NCBI GenBank assembly: GCA_023383705.1
Contig: JAHDYM010000004.1
Coordinates: 1 to 64,000, forward strand
Direction of reading: 5' to 3'
From: Gammaproteobacteria bacterium
Lineage (GTDB): Bacteria > Pseudomonadota > Gammaproteobacteria > Steroidobacterales > GCA-2729495
DNA length: 64,000 bases
Part shown: in pieces, positions 1-10,296 of the stretch
How the letters are laid out: each line of letters opens with the position of its first letter
Position numbering within the stretch: the stretch's first letter is position 1
The notes under the pieces: generated by a model
Databases searched by the model: none
The model's input: the letters and a program-made list of their open reading frames with translations, nothing else
Told to the model about the DNA's origin: nothing
Made by a program: the position numbers and the translations under genes

Positions 1-54
1 GGACATCGCCCTTTCACGGCGGTAACCGGGGTTCGAATCCCCGTGGGGACGCCA
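1..54 (+). tRNA. tRNA-Glu (TTC anticodon), 3' part only; 5' end lies before the window
   Basis: CCCTTTCACGG anticodon region, T-arm GGGGTTCGAATCCCC, acceptor GTGGGGAC followed by GCCA. Confidence 0.93.
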
Positions 55-172
55 TTCCTGATTCTGGTACGGGCCGCTTCGGCGGCCGCCAGTTCTCACG
101 GCCTTCCGCTGCTGTGACGGATTCATCGATTGCATGCTAACTATTTGAGTCAGCAAGCATTATGATCGCTGT

Positions 173-2260
173 GTGACCGCGGCATTATTCAATACGACAC
201 TCTGGGCCAGCCTGGTTGCCCTGTCCCATGCGCTGGTCGGCGCCTATGTGCTGCTCAGTGGTGGCGGGGTATTGCTGCGCCGGCAGATTCTCGGGGTGGC
301 CTTTGGCGGTGTGGCCTGGGGGTTGTTGTTCGTCCGTTCCGGGCAGGCGGCAGCCATCCCGCATTTCGCGCTGCTTGCCTGGGGCATGCAGATTCTCCTC
401 CTGTACTGCTGGTACCAGTTCCTGCATCGCCTGCTGCGCGGACCGTATCAGCGCTCCATGCCGGCGCTGGTCCGGTGGCTGCTGCGGCTGTTCTGGACCG
501 TGGTCATCACTGCCCTGGCGGTGGTGGCGTGGTTTTCCCCGGCCGTTACGGCGCCCTGGATGGACACGGTTCTCAGCCTCAGCGCCGCGGCAGTTGCCCT
601 GTTGTGCCTGGCACTTGCCGCGCAATTCGTCAGTGATGCGCCGGTTGAAAACCGGACGGCGACGCGGGCACTGGCATCCGCTGCCGCGCTGGTATCGGCC
701 TCGCAGGCGGTCCTCGCGATCGTTGCGGCCGCCGGCGCGGGCGTTCCGCGCTGGCTGAGCGGCGCAGGGGCTCTTTGCCTGGCGGCGGCCGCGCTGTTGA
801 TGCTGTTTGCGCTCCGCCAGCGGCCCCAGTGGTCCCTCGACATTTTCGTTTCCCCGGAGGCACGCAGCTATGCGCCGCGTTTCCTCGCGACCGGATCGAT
901 CTTGCTCGTCACGCTGTTCCTGCTGCCGGTATTCCGCTCGCTCGAGCCACTGGTCGCCCGGCAGTCGGCGCTGGCGCTGGTCCTCGGCATGGGCACGCCT
1001 CTCGTCATATTGCTGTTCTCCGAGCGGCTGAATGCGCGCCTGAAGGTGTTTGTCAGCAAGCATTTCGTGCCATTCCGCTACGACTATCGCGAGGAGTGGC
1101 TGCGCCTGATCGACACGCTGGTCTCGAAGGACAGCGAATTGCCGCTCCCGGAACGGGTGATCAAGGCCCTGGCCGAGATCGTGGGCAGCCCGGCAGGCAT
1201 ACTCTGGACGCATGCCGACGAGACGCGGCAACTGACGGCACTGGCTGGCTGGAACGTGCCGGGGCTGCCGGAATCGCGCATCGCGAGTGACGATCCGCTG
1301 GTCCTGTTCATGCTCGAGCGCCAGTGGATCATCGATACGGCCGAGCTGTCCCGCCGTCCCGAGCTGTATGCGGGCCTGAAACGGCCGGTGTGGCTGGACG
1401 CTTTCCCCGACGGCCTGTTGATTGTCCCGCTGATCAGCAACGCGACGCTCAGCGGCCTGATCATGCTGCACCAGCCGGGTTCCAGTTTCAGGCTGAGTTT
1501 CGAGGAGATCGACCTGCTGCGGACCTCCGGGCGGCAGGTCGCCGCATTCCTTGCGCAGTACGAGGCTGACCAGAAGCTGGCCGAGAGCCGCCAGTTCGAG
1601 GCCTTCAACCGGCTGACGGCTTTCGTCATGCACGACCTCAAGAACCTGATCGCCCAGCAATCGCTGATGTTGCGTAATGCGGCGAAACACAAGGGCAACC
1701 CCGCGTTCATCGAGGATGCCATGGCCACCATCGGCAACTCGGTGGTGCGCATGAACAAGCTGCTGCAGCAATTGCAGAGTGGCGAGGCGACAGGCATGCG
1801 CCAGCGGGTCCGGGCTGCCGCCGTCGTCGCCGATGCCGTGGAGCGCTGCCAGGGCAGGGAGCCGGTTCCGCAGTTCGGGGCTGCCGCCACCGACCTGCAG
1901 GTCTGGATAGACCGCGAGCGGTTCACGGCTGTGCTGGTACACCTGATACGCAATGCCCAGGAGGCAACCGGGCGCGACGGTACAGTCCGAATCGGGGTGG
2001 CAGCGGCCGGAGCCGGCGTGGAGATCACGATCGAGGACACCGGCTGCGGCATGGATCCGGAGTTCATCCGCAACCGCCTGTTTCGTCCTTTCGATACGAC
2101 CAAGGGCAGCAAGGGCATGGGCATCGGCGTCTACCAGGCACGGTCGCTCATCATGGATGCGGGCGGTTCGCTGCGGGTTGAATCCGAGCCGGGGGTCGGC
2201 AGCCGTTTTGCGATCTGGCTGCCGCTCCATGATGCCGCTGCCGTGACGCCGGCAACATGA
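173..2260 (+). CDS. prsK: PEP-CTERM/XrtA-associated sensor histidine kinase PrsK-like (multi-TM N-terminus, GAF-like region, HATPase)
   Basis: N-terminal TM helices; FVMHDLKNLIAQQ H-box; N/G boxes (LIRNAQEATG, DTGCGMD, GMGIGVYQAR); next to a PrsR-like regulator. Confidence 0.85.
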   Translation: MTAALFNTTLWASLVALSHALVGAYVLLSGGGVLLRRQILGVAFGGVAWGLLFVRSGQAAAIPHFALLAWGMQILLLYCWYQFLHRLLRGPYQRSMPALVRWLLRLFWTVVITALAVVAWFSPAVTAPWMDTVLSLSAAAVALLCLALAAQFVSDAPVENRTATRALASAAALVSASQAVLAIVAAAGAGVPRWLSGAGALCLAAAALLMLFALRQRPQWSLDIFVSPEARSYAPRFLATGSILLVTLFLLPVFRSLEPLVARQSALALVLGMGTPLVILLFSERLNARLKVFVSKHFVPFRYDYREEWLRLIDTLVSKDSELPLPERVIKALAEIVGSPAGILWTHADETRQLTALAGWNVPGLPESRIASDDPLVLFMLERQWIIDTAELSRRPELYAGLKRPVWLDAFPDGLLIVPLISNATLSGLIMLHQPGSSFRLSFEEIDLLRTSGRQVAAFLAQYEADQKLAESRQFEAFNRLTAFVMHDLKNLIAQQSLMLRNAAKHKGNPAFIEDAMATIGNSVVRMNKLLQQLQSGEATGMRQRVRAAAVVADAVERCQGREPVPQFGAAATDLQVWIDRERFTAVLVHLIRNAQEATGRDGTVRIGVAAAGAGVEITIEDTGCGMDPEFIRNRLFRPFDTTKGSKGMGIGVYQARSLIMDAGGSLRVESEPGVGSRFAIWLPLHDAAAVTPAT

Positions 2261-2359
2261 CGGGTCTGGCCGGTAGGCTATGATTGCTGCGGTCAGCATG
2301 GCATTCAACCCGGATCCGCGACAGCTGTCGCGGGTCGTCAGTTTTCGGCGGAGAGACAT

Positions 2360-3730
2360 TTGACAGAGCAGCGCAGAAAGCTTCTTGTGGTCGAGGACGA
2401 CCCTGGCCTGCAAAGCCAGCTCAAGTGGTGCTTCACCGATTACGAGGTTCTGGTCGCCGAAGACCGGGCCGGTGCGCTTGCCCAGTTGCGTCGCCACGAG
2501 CCGCCGGTCGTCCTGCAGGACCTGGGCCTGCCGCCGGATGCGGAAGGCGTCAGCGAGGGCATTGCCACGCTGGAGGAGATCCTGGCGCTGGCACCGTCCA
2601 CGAAGGTGATCGTCGTGACCGGTCATGGCGACCAGCAGAACGCCGTGCGTTCGGTGGCCATCGGTGCCTACGATTTCTACCAGAAGCCGGTCGATACGGA
2701 CACGCTGCAGCTGATCGTCGATCGCGCCTACCACATCCACGAGCTCGAACGGCAGAACCAGCAGCTGCTGCAGAAGCGGGGCATGTCACCGCTCGATGGT
2801 GTCGTCGCCGCCAGCGGACCGATGCTGCAGGTCTGCCGCATCGTCGAGAAGGTTGCACCGACCAACGCCACCACGCTGTTGCTGGGTGAAAGCGGCACCG
2901 GCAAGGAAGTGCTGGCGCGCGCCCTGCATTCGCTGAGTCCGCGGGTTGGCAAGGGCTTCGTGGCCATCAACTGCGCGGCCATTCCGGAGAACCTGCTCGA
3001 GAGCGAGCTGTTTGGCTACGAGCGGGGCGCATTCACCGGCGCCGTGCGCCAGACGCCAGGCAAGGTCGAGCATGCCGATGGCGGCACGCTTTTCCTCGAC
3101 GAGATCGGCGACATGCCGTTGGCGCTGCAGGCGAAGCTGCTGCGCTTCCTGCAGGAGCGCGTCGTGGAGCGTGTCGGTGGCCGCGAGGAGATCCCGGTGG
3201 ACGTGCGCGTGGTCTGCGCCACCAACCAGAACCTCGAGGCTGCGATCCGCGAGAACCGCTTTCGCGAGGACCTGTATTACCGGATCAGCGAAATCACCAT
3301 CCGCATTCCGCCGCTGCGCGAGCGAGATGGCGGTTGCCGCCTGCTGCTGGCGCGGACGCTGCTGGAGCGCTTCGCGCTGCAGTACCACCGCCAGTTCCGC
3401 GGCTTCAGTCCGGATGCGCAGAATGCGGTGGAAAACTACTCATGGCCCGGCAACGTCCGGGAGATGGAGAACAAGATCAAGGGGGCGGTGATCATGGCGG
3501 AGGGGCGTCAGATCACCGCAGCCGACCTGGGCCTCGCGGCTGATGGCGAACAGACGCCCGGCCTGAACCTGCGCGAGGTGCGCAGGGATGCCGAGACCCG
3601 TGCGATCAACAGCGCGCTGGCTTATGCGGCGGGCAATATCTCCAAGGCCGCCCAGTTGCTCGGCATCACGCGGCCGACCCTCTACGACCTGCTCGACAAG
3701 TACGCGATCCAGTACGACAAGGACCGCTGA
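2360..3730 (+). CDS. prsR: PEP-CTERM-box sigma-54 response regulator PrsR-like (REC-AAA+-HTH), TTG start
   Basis: REC domain; GESGTGKE Walker [14 protein letters not shown] sigma-54 interaction motif; Fis-type HTH at the C-terminus. Confidence 0.87.
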   Translation: MTEQRRKLLVVEDDPGLQSQLKWCFTDYEVLVAEDRAGALAQLRRHEPPVVLQDLGLPPDAEGVSEGIATLEEILALAPSTKVIVVTGHGDQQNAVRSVAIGAYDFYQKPVDTDTLQLIVDRAYHIHELERQNQQLLQKRGMSPLDGVVAASGPMLQVCRIVEKVAPTNATTLLLGESGTGKEVLARALHSLSPRVGKGFVAINCAAIPENLLESELFGYERGAFTGAVRQTPGKVEHADGGTLFLDEIGDMPLALQAKLLRFLQERVVERVGGREEIPVDVRVVCATNQNLEAAIRENRFREDLYYRISEITIRIPPLRERDGGCRLLLARTLLERFALQYHRQFRGFSPDAQNAVENYSWPGNVREMENKIKGAVIMAEGRQITAADLGLAADGEQTPGLNLREVRRDAETRAINSALAYAAGNISKAAQLLGITRPTLYDLLDKYAIQYDKDR

Positions 3731-3744
3731 GCCGCCTGCCGGGA

Positions 3745-4779
3745 TCACTCTGCCGGCTGTCTGAGCAACCTCTGTTCCCAGCGCAGCGCGGTACTGACGA
3801 TCACGTCAAGGTCGTCGAAGCGCGGTTTCCAGCCGAGTGCGGAGCGGATGCGGTCGGCAGCCGCCACCAGTGTGGGCGGATCACCGGCACGCCGCGGTTC
3901 TTCCTTCTTGACCAGCGTGACCCCGCTGTTGCGTTCGACGGCCGCGAGCACCTCGCGCACGCTGTAGCCGTGCCCGTAGCCGCAGTTCAGGGTCGCTGAT
4001 TTCCCGCCATCACGGAGATAGGTGAGCGCGTCGATGTGGGCAGTGGCCAGGTCCTCGACGTGGATGTAATCGCGTATGCCCGTACCGTCCGGCGTGGGGT
4101 AGTCGGTCCCGTAGATGGACACATGCGGCCGCTTGCCGACCGCCGCCTCACAGGCCACCTTGGTCAGCAGGGTTGCCTTGCGCGTCGACTGACCGATGCG
4201 GCCACCCGGATCGGCGCCCGCGACATTGAAATAGCGCAGTGAAACGTGGCGCATCGCATGGGCGAGATCGACATCCCTGAGCATCCATTCGCTCATCAGC
4301 TTGGAGCTGCCGTAGGGGTTGATCGGTGCGGTCGGCGTATCCTCGGAGGCAATGCCGGTATCCGGGATGCCGTATACCGCTGCCGTGGAGGAAAAGATGA
4401 AATTCCTCACGCCCGCACGAACCGCGCACTCGAGCAGGTTGCGGGTGGCGCAGGTGTTGTTGCCGTAGTATTTCAGCGGATCGCTCACCGACTCCGGGAC
4501 GATCGTATGTGCGGCAAAATGCAGGATGGTGGCGACCCGGTGACTTGTCAGCAGTCCGGTTACCAGTTCCCGGTCGCCGGTGTTGCCGGTGACCAGCAAG
4601 CCGTCCGGTACCGCCGAGCGGAAGCCGGTGGACAGGTCGTCCAGGACCACGACTCTCTCGCCGGCTTCGCACAATTGCCGGACGACATGGCTGCCGATAT
4701 ATCCGGCGCCGCCGCTGACGAGGACGGTGTCTCTGGCGCTGCTGGAACTGCTCATGACAGAATTCCGTGATGAAGGCAT
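3745..4779 (-). CDS. galE: UDP-glucose 4-epimerase
   Basis: GGAGYIGSH Rossmann motif; YGSSK catalytic motif. Confidence 0.92.
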   Translation of the reverse strand: MPSSRNSVMSSSSSARDTVLVSGGAGYIGSHVVRQLCEAGERVVVLDDLSTGFRSAVPDGLLVTGNTGDRELVTGLLTSHRVATILHFAAHTIVPESVSDPLKYYGNNTCATRNLLECAVRAGVRNFIFSSTAAVYGIPDTGIASEDTPTAPINPYGSSKLMSEWMLRDVDLAHAMRHVSLRYFNVAGADPGGRIGQSTRKATLLTKVACEAAVGKRPHVSIYGTDYPTPDGTGIRDYIHVEDLATAHIDALTYLRDGGKSATLNCGYGHGYSVREVLAAVERNSGVTLVKKEEPRRAGDPPTLVAAADRIRSALGWKPRFDDLDVIVSTALRWEQRLLRQPAE

Positions 4780-4806
4780 CAGCAGATAATTATATAGCCG
4801 GGCCCC

Positions 4807-5805
4807 ATGCCCGACGTTGATCCCTGGCGCATTTCAGTGGCGCCGATGATGGACTGCACGGACCGGCATTGCCGGTATTTCCTGCGGCTCATCAGTCCTC
4901 ACGTTCGCCTGTATACGGAGATGGTGACGGCTGCGGCAATCGTGCGCGGCGATCCCGACCGCCTGCTGCGTTTTTCGCCGGCGGAGCATCCGCTTGCCCT
5001 GCAGCTTGGAGGCAGTGATCCGGAGTTGCTTGCGGCGGCCGTCAGCAAGGCGGCGGTCCATGGCTATGACGAGATCAATCTCAACGTGGGTTGCCCGAGT
5101 CCGCGGGTATCCGAGGGCTCCTTCGGTGCCTGCCTGATGGCCGAACCCGGGCTGGTGGCCCGCTGTGTCGGCGCCATGCGTGCGGCGACACCGCTGCCGG
5201 TCACGGTAAAGACCCGGATCGGCATCGATGACCACGACGACTACGGTTTCCTCAAGGCATTCGTTGCCACTGTTGCCGCGGCCGGGTGCGGAACCTTTGT
5301 CGTCCACGCGCGCAAGGCCCTGCTCAGCGGGCTGTCGCCGAAGGAAAACCGCGAGATCCCGCCACTGCTGTACCCGACGGTCTACCGGCTCAAGGCCGAC
5401 TTCCCGGAGTTGCGCATCCTCCTGAATGGCGGCGTGGACACGCTGACTGCCATACAGGCCCATCTGGCTGCCGGGGTGGACGGCGTGATGATCGGCCGCA
5501 AGGCCTATGCAGATCCCTACTGGCTTGGCGAAGCCGAAGCCGCGTTCCTTGCCCCTGCGGGTACCTGGCAGCGGCCGAAGCGGTCGGCAATCGTCAGGGC
5601 GATGGCTGACTATGCGGCACGGGAAATGCCCCTGGGCGTCCGCCTGCACCACATCACCCGACACATGCTGGGCCTGTATCATGGCCAGCCCGGTGCGCGG
5701 GCATGGCGGCGCTTTCTCAGTACACGAGGTTGTGCGGCAGATGCCGGGCCGGGATTGTTGCTTGAGTCCTTGCAGATGGTGGCCGGCGACGAGGCCGGTT
5801 TCTGA
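4807..5805 (+). CDS. dusA: tRNA-dihydrouridine synthase (DusA-like)
   Basis: VAPMMDCTDRHCRYF start; LNVGCPSPRV with catalytic Cys; KTRIGIDD; LNGGV. Confidence 0.88.
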   Translation: MPDVDPWRISVAPMMDCTDRHCRYFLRLISPHVRLYTEMVTAAAIVRGDPDRLLRFSPAEHPLALQLGGSDPELLAAAVSKAAVHGYDEINLNVGCPSPRVSEGSFGACLMAEPGLVARCVGAMRAATPLPVTVKTRIGIDDHDDYGFLKAFVATVAAAGCGTFVVHARKALLSGLSPKENREIPPLLYPTVYRLKADFPELRILLNGGVDTLTAIQAHLAAGVDGVMIGRKAYADPYWLGEAEAAFLAPAGTWQRPKRSAIVRAMADYAAREMPLGVRLHHITRHMLGLYHGQPGARAWRRFLSTRGCAADAGPGLLLESLQMVAGDEAGF

Positions 5806-5825
5806 CATACAGGAGTTGAACACGG

Positions 5826-6644
5826 ATGGCGGAGCGCAGGAATACGGGCGGACAGACGCTGGCCCAGCGGGCAGATCTGCATGAGTACTATGAAAAGGCC
5901 GTGCAGTGTGCCGAGTCCGAGTGTGATTTCGTGGTGGACACCTTCAGGCAGGTGCGTGGCCGGTCGCCACACAGCCTGCGCGAGGATTTCTGCGGTACCG
6001 CGAGCGTGGCCTGCCAGTGGGTGAGCCTCGGCCGGTCGATGCGTGCGACCGGTGTTGATCTCGATGCCTCGGTGCTGGACTGGGGGCGAAAGCATAACCT
6101 CGCGCGCCTGAAGCCCGGTGAGCGGTCACGCATCGAACTGCTCCAGGCCGATGTCACGAAAGTCCGCGCCACGGGTTTCGATGCGGTTGCAGCTTTCAAC
6201 TTCAGCTACTGGATATTCAAGACCCGCAAACAGATGCTGCAGTACTTTCGTCGGGTCCGCCGCTCACTGGTGAAGGACGGGATATTTTTCCTGGATGCCT
6301 ACGGCGGGTACGATGCCTATCGCGAGTTGCGCGAGACAACCGCCCATCGCGGCTTCACCTATGTCTGGCACCAGGAAAAATACTTTCCGGTCACTTCGGA
6401 AGTGCTGTGCCATATCGGTTTCCGCTTCCCGGACGGCTCGCGGATAGACAAGGCCTTCACCTATGACTGGCGCCTGTGGTCCTTGCCGGAACTGACGGAA
6501 CTGCTGGCAGAAGCCGGCTTCTCCAGGACCACGGTCTGGTGGGAGGGCACCGCGAAGGACGGCCGTGGCAACGGCGAGTTCAGCCCGGAGGCGAAGGGCG
6601 AGGCCGATGCCGGCTGGGTGGCCTACCTGGTTGCGGAGTGCTGA
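5826..6644 (+). CDS. class I SAM-dependent methyltransferase
   Basis: SLREDFCGTASVACQWV and GVDLDASVLDWG SAM-binding motifs. Confidence 0.75.
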   Translation: MAERRNTGGQTLAQRADLHEYYEKAVQCAESECDFVVDTFRQVRGRSPHSLREDFCGTASVACQWVSLGRSMRATGVDLDASVLDWGRKHNLARLKPGERSRIELLQADVTKVRATGFDAVAAFNFSYWIFKTRKQMLQYFRRVRRSLVKDGIFFLDAYGGYDAYRELRETTAHRGFTYVWHQEKYFPVTSEVLCHIGFRFPDGSRIDKAFTYDWRLWSLPELTELLAEAGFSRTTVWWEGTAKDGRGNGEFSPEAKGEADAGWVAYLVAEC

Positions 6645-6737
6645 AGCGTGCGAGCCCCCGTCCGGACACTGTCCAGGGAGGGCGGCTCGTGGCTATACTC
6701 AAGGCCACCGTTTGACATATTGCGTCCCGGGTGACAT

Positions 6738-7649
6738 GTGATCGCGACTGCCGAAAACAAGCTGTCGATACTGTTTGCAGACGTGGTCGGCAGCACGCAG
6801 CTCTACGAGAACCTGGGTGACGAGCGCGCCCGCGAAACGGTCCAGCAGTGCCTGCGGATCATGAAGCAGGCCACCGAGGGCTTCGGCGGTACGGTCATCA
6901 AGACCATGGGCGACGAAGTGATGTCGACCTTCCCGTCGGCTGACGATGCCCTGAACGCGGCGAACCAGATGCAGCAGCGCATCACCAACAGCATGCGCGT
7001 CGATGCGCAGGGCACGCACGTTGCCATCCGGATCGGCTGTCACTACGGACCGGTCCTGCTCGAGGAGCGGGACATCTCCGGCGTTGCCGTGCATACGGCC
7101 AACAGCATGACCTCGCAGGCCAAGGCTGGCCAGATCCTGATCACCAGCGCGGTGGTCGGGCAGCTGAGCCCGCAGTGGAAGGCCCTGGTCCGCCAGATCG
7201 ATGTCGCCACTCCCAAGGGACAGTCGGACGAGGTCGCGGTCTTTGAAGTGCTGTGGCAGCCGGAAGAGGCCACCAACATGCTGCCGTCGATCGATCCGGC
7301 CCAGCGTGCGCCCGCCGGGCATGCGCGCCTGTACCTGCGTTTTCGTGGCCAGGAAGTCATCGTGGGCGAGGGCGGCAAGGTTACCGTCACCATGGGCCGT
7401 GCCGATGAGAACGATGTGGTCATCAAGGGCAACCTGATATCGCGCATCCATGCGCGCGTCGATGCGGCCCGCAACCGCTTCGTGCTCGTCGATGAAAGCA
7501 CCAACGGCACATTCGTCCAGCAGGACGGCAAGGAAGAGATCTACCTGCGCCGCGACAGTGCGGTGCTGGCGGGTAGCGGCGTGATCAGCATGGGGCGCGT
7601 TGCCGCCCGCGGTACGCCGCTGGCCATCGAATACAGCGTGGAAAGCTGA
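6738..7649 (+). CDS. class III adenylate/guanylate cyclase-like domain with C-terminal FHA domain, GTG start
   Basis: LFADVVGSTQLYE and KTMGDEVMSTF cyclase motifs; FHA motif GR..N.V.......SRIHA....-NGTFV. Confidence 0.85.
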   Translation: MIATAENKLSILFADVVGSTQLYENLGDERARETVQQCLRIMKQATEGFGGTVIKTMGDEVMSTFPSADDALNAANQMQQRITNSMRVDAQGTHVAIRIGCHYGPVLLEERDISGVAVHTANSMTSQAKAGQILITSAVVGQLSPQWKALVRQIDVATPKGQSDEVAVFEVLWQPEEATNMLPSIDPAQRAPAGHARLYLRFRGQEVIVGEGGKVTVTMGRADENDVVIKGNLISRIHARVDAARNRFVLVDESTNGTFVQQDGKEEIYLRRDSAVLAGSGVISMGRVAARGTPLAIEYSVES

Positions 7650-7652
7650 GAG

Positions 7653-7679
7653 TGCAGGCGGGCGCTTGGCCCGCCTGCA
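7653..7679. terminator. hairpin between convergent genes (11-bp perfect stem, 5-nt loop)
   Basis: TGCAGGCGGGC-GCTTG-GCCCGCCTGCA; no clear U-tract. Confidence 0.5.
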
Positions 7680-7693
7680 GGATCTTGTACTCC

Positions 7694-9436
7694 TCAGCCG
7701 AGGTCCCTGACCACGCGGCGGTGTTCCTCCAGCAGTTCTGCCGGCAGCCGCTGGCCAAACTCCTTGAGGTAATCCTCGACGGATGCCATCTCGGCCCGCC
7801 ACTGGCCGGCGTCGACATTGAGCAGCGCATCCATGGCGCCCGGCTTGATGTCCACGCCCCGGATGTCGATGTCCGAGCTGTTCGGCAGGAATCCGATCGC
7901 GGTCTCGCGTGCGCCTGCCTTGCCGGCGCAGCGCTCGGTGATCCACTGGATGACACGCAGGTTGTCGCCGAAACCCGGCCAGAGGAAGTGCCCGCTCTCG
8001 TCCTGGCGGAACCAGTTCACGTGGAATACAGCCGGCAGCTTTTTTGCGCGTTTTTCAAAGCTGAGCCAGTGCTGCCAGTAGTCGCCGAAGTTGTAGCCGC
8101 AGAAGGGCTTCATGGCCATCGGGTCACGCCGGGTGACCCCGACTGTGCCTGTTGCCGCCGCAGTCGTCTCGGAGGCGACGCCTGCGCCTATCAGGACACC
8201 GTGGCGCCAGCTCTTTGCCTGGTAGACCAGTGGCGCCAGCTCGCGACGACGGCCACCGAAGACGATTGCACTGAGCGGCACGCCCCGCGGGTCATCCGCC
8301 AGCGATGAGTAGCTGGAACCCTGGCGGGCCGATACCGTGAAGCGCGAGTTCGGATGTGCAGCAGGACCATTCTTCGCATCATGCGGGCGTCCCTGCCAGT
8401 CGATGGCCGGCTTGCCGTCGCCCTTGCCTTCCCACCATGGTTCCTGGTCCGCCGTCAACGCGACGTTGGTGAAGATCGTGTCGTGCCGGATCATGTCGTA
8501 GGCGTTGCGGTTGGTGGCCGGACTGGTGCCTGGCACCACGCCAAAGTAACCCGCCTCCGGGTTGATCGCGCGCAACTGGCCTTCCTCGTCGAGATGCAGC
8601 CAGGCGATGTCATCGCCGAGCGTGCGCACCTTCCAGCCCGCCATCGATGCGGGCGGGATCAGCATTGCCAGGTTGGTTTTGCCGCATGCGGAAGGAAATG
8701 CGGCGCCGATGTAAAAGCGCTCGCCGGCCGGGTTCTCGATTTCAACCAGCAGCATGTGTTCGGCCAGCCAGCCTTCGTCCCTGGCCTGCCAGCTGGCGAT
8801 GCGCAGCGCATGGCATTTCTTGCCGAGCAATGCATTGCCGCCGTAACCCGAGCCGATGCTCTGGATCAGGAGTTCTTCCGGGAAATGCATGATGAAACGG
8901 CGATCCGGACTCAGGTCGCCGGTGGAATGCAGTCCACGCACGAATTTGCCTTCGCGCTCGATGCGTTCCAGCGCGGCCTTGCCCATGCGCGTCATGAGCT
9001 TCATGTTGGCAGCGACATAGGCGCTGTCGGTAATCTCGACGCCACAGCGTGAATAGGGCGAGTCGATCGGTCCCATGCAGTACGGGACGACATACAGCGT
9101 CCGGCCCTGCATGGCGCCGGCAAACAGGCCGTCCATCTTCCGGTGCGCCTCGTCAGGCGACATCCAGTTGTTGTTGGGGCCGGCAGCATCGCGGTCCTTG
9201 CTGCAGACGAAGGTCAGGTGTTCGACGCGCGCGACATCCGAAGGATTGGAGCGGTGCAGGTAACAGTTGGGGTAGGTCTTCTGGTTGAGGGCGACGAGGT
9301 CGCCGCTGTTCTGCATTTTTTCGAGCAGGGCCGCGTATTCCGCTTCCGATCCATCGCACCAGTGAATGTTTGCCGGTTTGGTCAGGGCAGCGACGGAGTC
9401 CACCCAGTTGCGCAATGCTGCGTTACTTGTAGTCAT
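7694..9436 (-). CDS. pckG: phosphoenolpyruvate carboxykinase (GTP)
   Basis: GAAFPSACGKTNLAM P-loop; start taken at MTTSNAALRNW, the longer ORF upstream is non-coding. Confidence 0.95.
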   Translation of the reverse strand: MTTSNAALRNWVDSVAALTKPANIHWCDGSEAEYAALLEKMQNSGDLVALNQKTYPNCYLHRSNPSDVARVEHLTFVCSKDRDAAGPNNNWMSPDEAHRKMDGLFAGAMQGRTLYVVPYCMGPIDSPYSRCGVEITDSAYVAANMKLMTRMGKAALERIEREGKFVRGLHSTGDLSPDRRFIMHFPEELLIQSIGSGYGGNALLGKKCHALRIASWQARDEGWLAEHMLLVEIENPAGERFYIGAAFPSACGKTNLAMLIPPASMAGWKVRTLGDDIAWLHLDEEGQLRAINPEAGYFGVVPGTSPATNRNAYDMIRHDTIFTNVALTADQEPWWEGKGDGKPAIDWQGRPHDAKNGPAAHPNSRFTVSARQGSSYSSLADDPRGVPLSAIVFGGRRRELAPLVYQAKSWRHGVLIGAGVASETTAAATGTVGVTRRDPMAMKPFCGYNFGDYWQHWLSFEKRAKKLPAVFHVNWFRQDESGHFLWPGFGDNLRVIQWITERCAGKAGARETAIGFLPNSSDIDIRGVDIKPGAMDALLNVDAGQWRAEMASVEDYLKEFGQRLPAELLEEHRRVVRDLG

Positions 9437-9594
9437 CGAAGATCCTTGATTATTGTGAAGTAATCGCACCTGCGGGCATGTGTCCGGGCGCGATTGGAGG
9501 GCGATTATACAGATCAGGGATCGCCTATACTGCCGGCCTCCATTTCCCCGGCGATCCGGATTTTGTCCATGCAGGGTTGGTTGAAGGGCCGGCA

Positions 9595-10296
9595 TTGAAG
9601 CATCCCGATTTCTGTTGCCTGGCTGTCGAGACGGCCACTGATTTCCCCAGCCTTGCGCTGGTCCGTGGATCGCAGCTTGCGGTGCGCGCAGCCGAAGGGC
9701 TGCAGACACCTTCGCGGGCCATCTACACCTGGGTGAAGGAACTCATCGACGAGACCGGCATCCGCCTCGACGAACTGGACTGCCTGGCCTTTGGTGCGGG
9801 TCCCGGGAGCTTCACTGGCGTGCGCGTTGCTGCGGCGCTGGTGCAGGCACTGGGTTTTGCCCGGCAGTTGCCGGTCGTGCCGGTGTCGACGCTGGCGGCA
9901 CTGGCAATGGCCGGTTGCCGGGCTTCGCGGACACAGCCGGTGGCCTGCTGCCTGGATGCGCGCATGGGGCAGGTCTATTTTGCGGTCTATGCACCGGACG
10001 AGGACGAGGGGGTACGGATCCTGCGCGAGGATGTGCTGTTGCACCCGGCCGGAGTCAGTGCTGCGGGCCTGCCGTCGTGCCTTGGTGCAGGACCGGGCTG
10101 GCTCGCGTATCCGGAACTGCGCGTCCGGCTTGCCGGCGTGCTGACGGAAGTGGATGCCGGTTTGCGCCCGTCGGCGTTCGACGTTGCCAGGCTCGCGTAT
10201 CCGAAATTCCGGCGTGGCGAGGTGGTCGCACCAGCGCTCGCCTTGCCGAATTACCTGCGTGACCGGGTAACATCGGTCACCGGACAGCCAGCCTGA
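9595..10296 (+). CDS. tsaB: tRNA threonylcarbamoyladenosine biosynthesis protein TsaB; TTG start proposed
   Basis: CLAVETATDFPSLAL and AFGAGPGSFTGVRV motifs; GAAGGG a few nt before TTG; ORF open from 9478. Confidence 0.87.
   Translation: MKHPDFCCLAVETATDFPSLALVRGSQLAVRAAEGLQTPSRAIYTWVKELIDETGIRLDELDCLAFGAGPGSFTGVRVAAALVQALGFARQLPVVPVSTLAALAMAGCRASRTQPVACCLDARMGQVYFAVYAPDEDEGVRILREDVLLHPAGVSAAGLPSCLGAGPGWLAYPELRVRLAGVLTEVDAGLRPSAFDVARLAYPKFRRGEVVAPALALPNYLRDRVTSVTGQPA

Noticed and set aside
185-2740. 851-aa minus-strand ORF antisense to prsK/prsR
   Set aside because: High-GC antisense artefact; prsK and prsR on the plus strand carry clear domain motifs.
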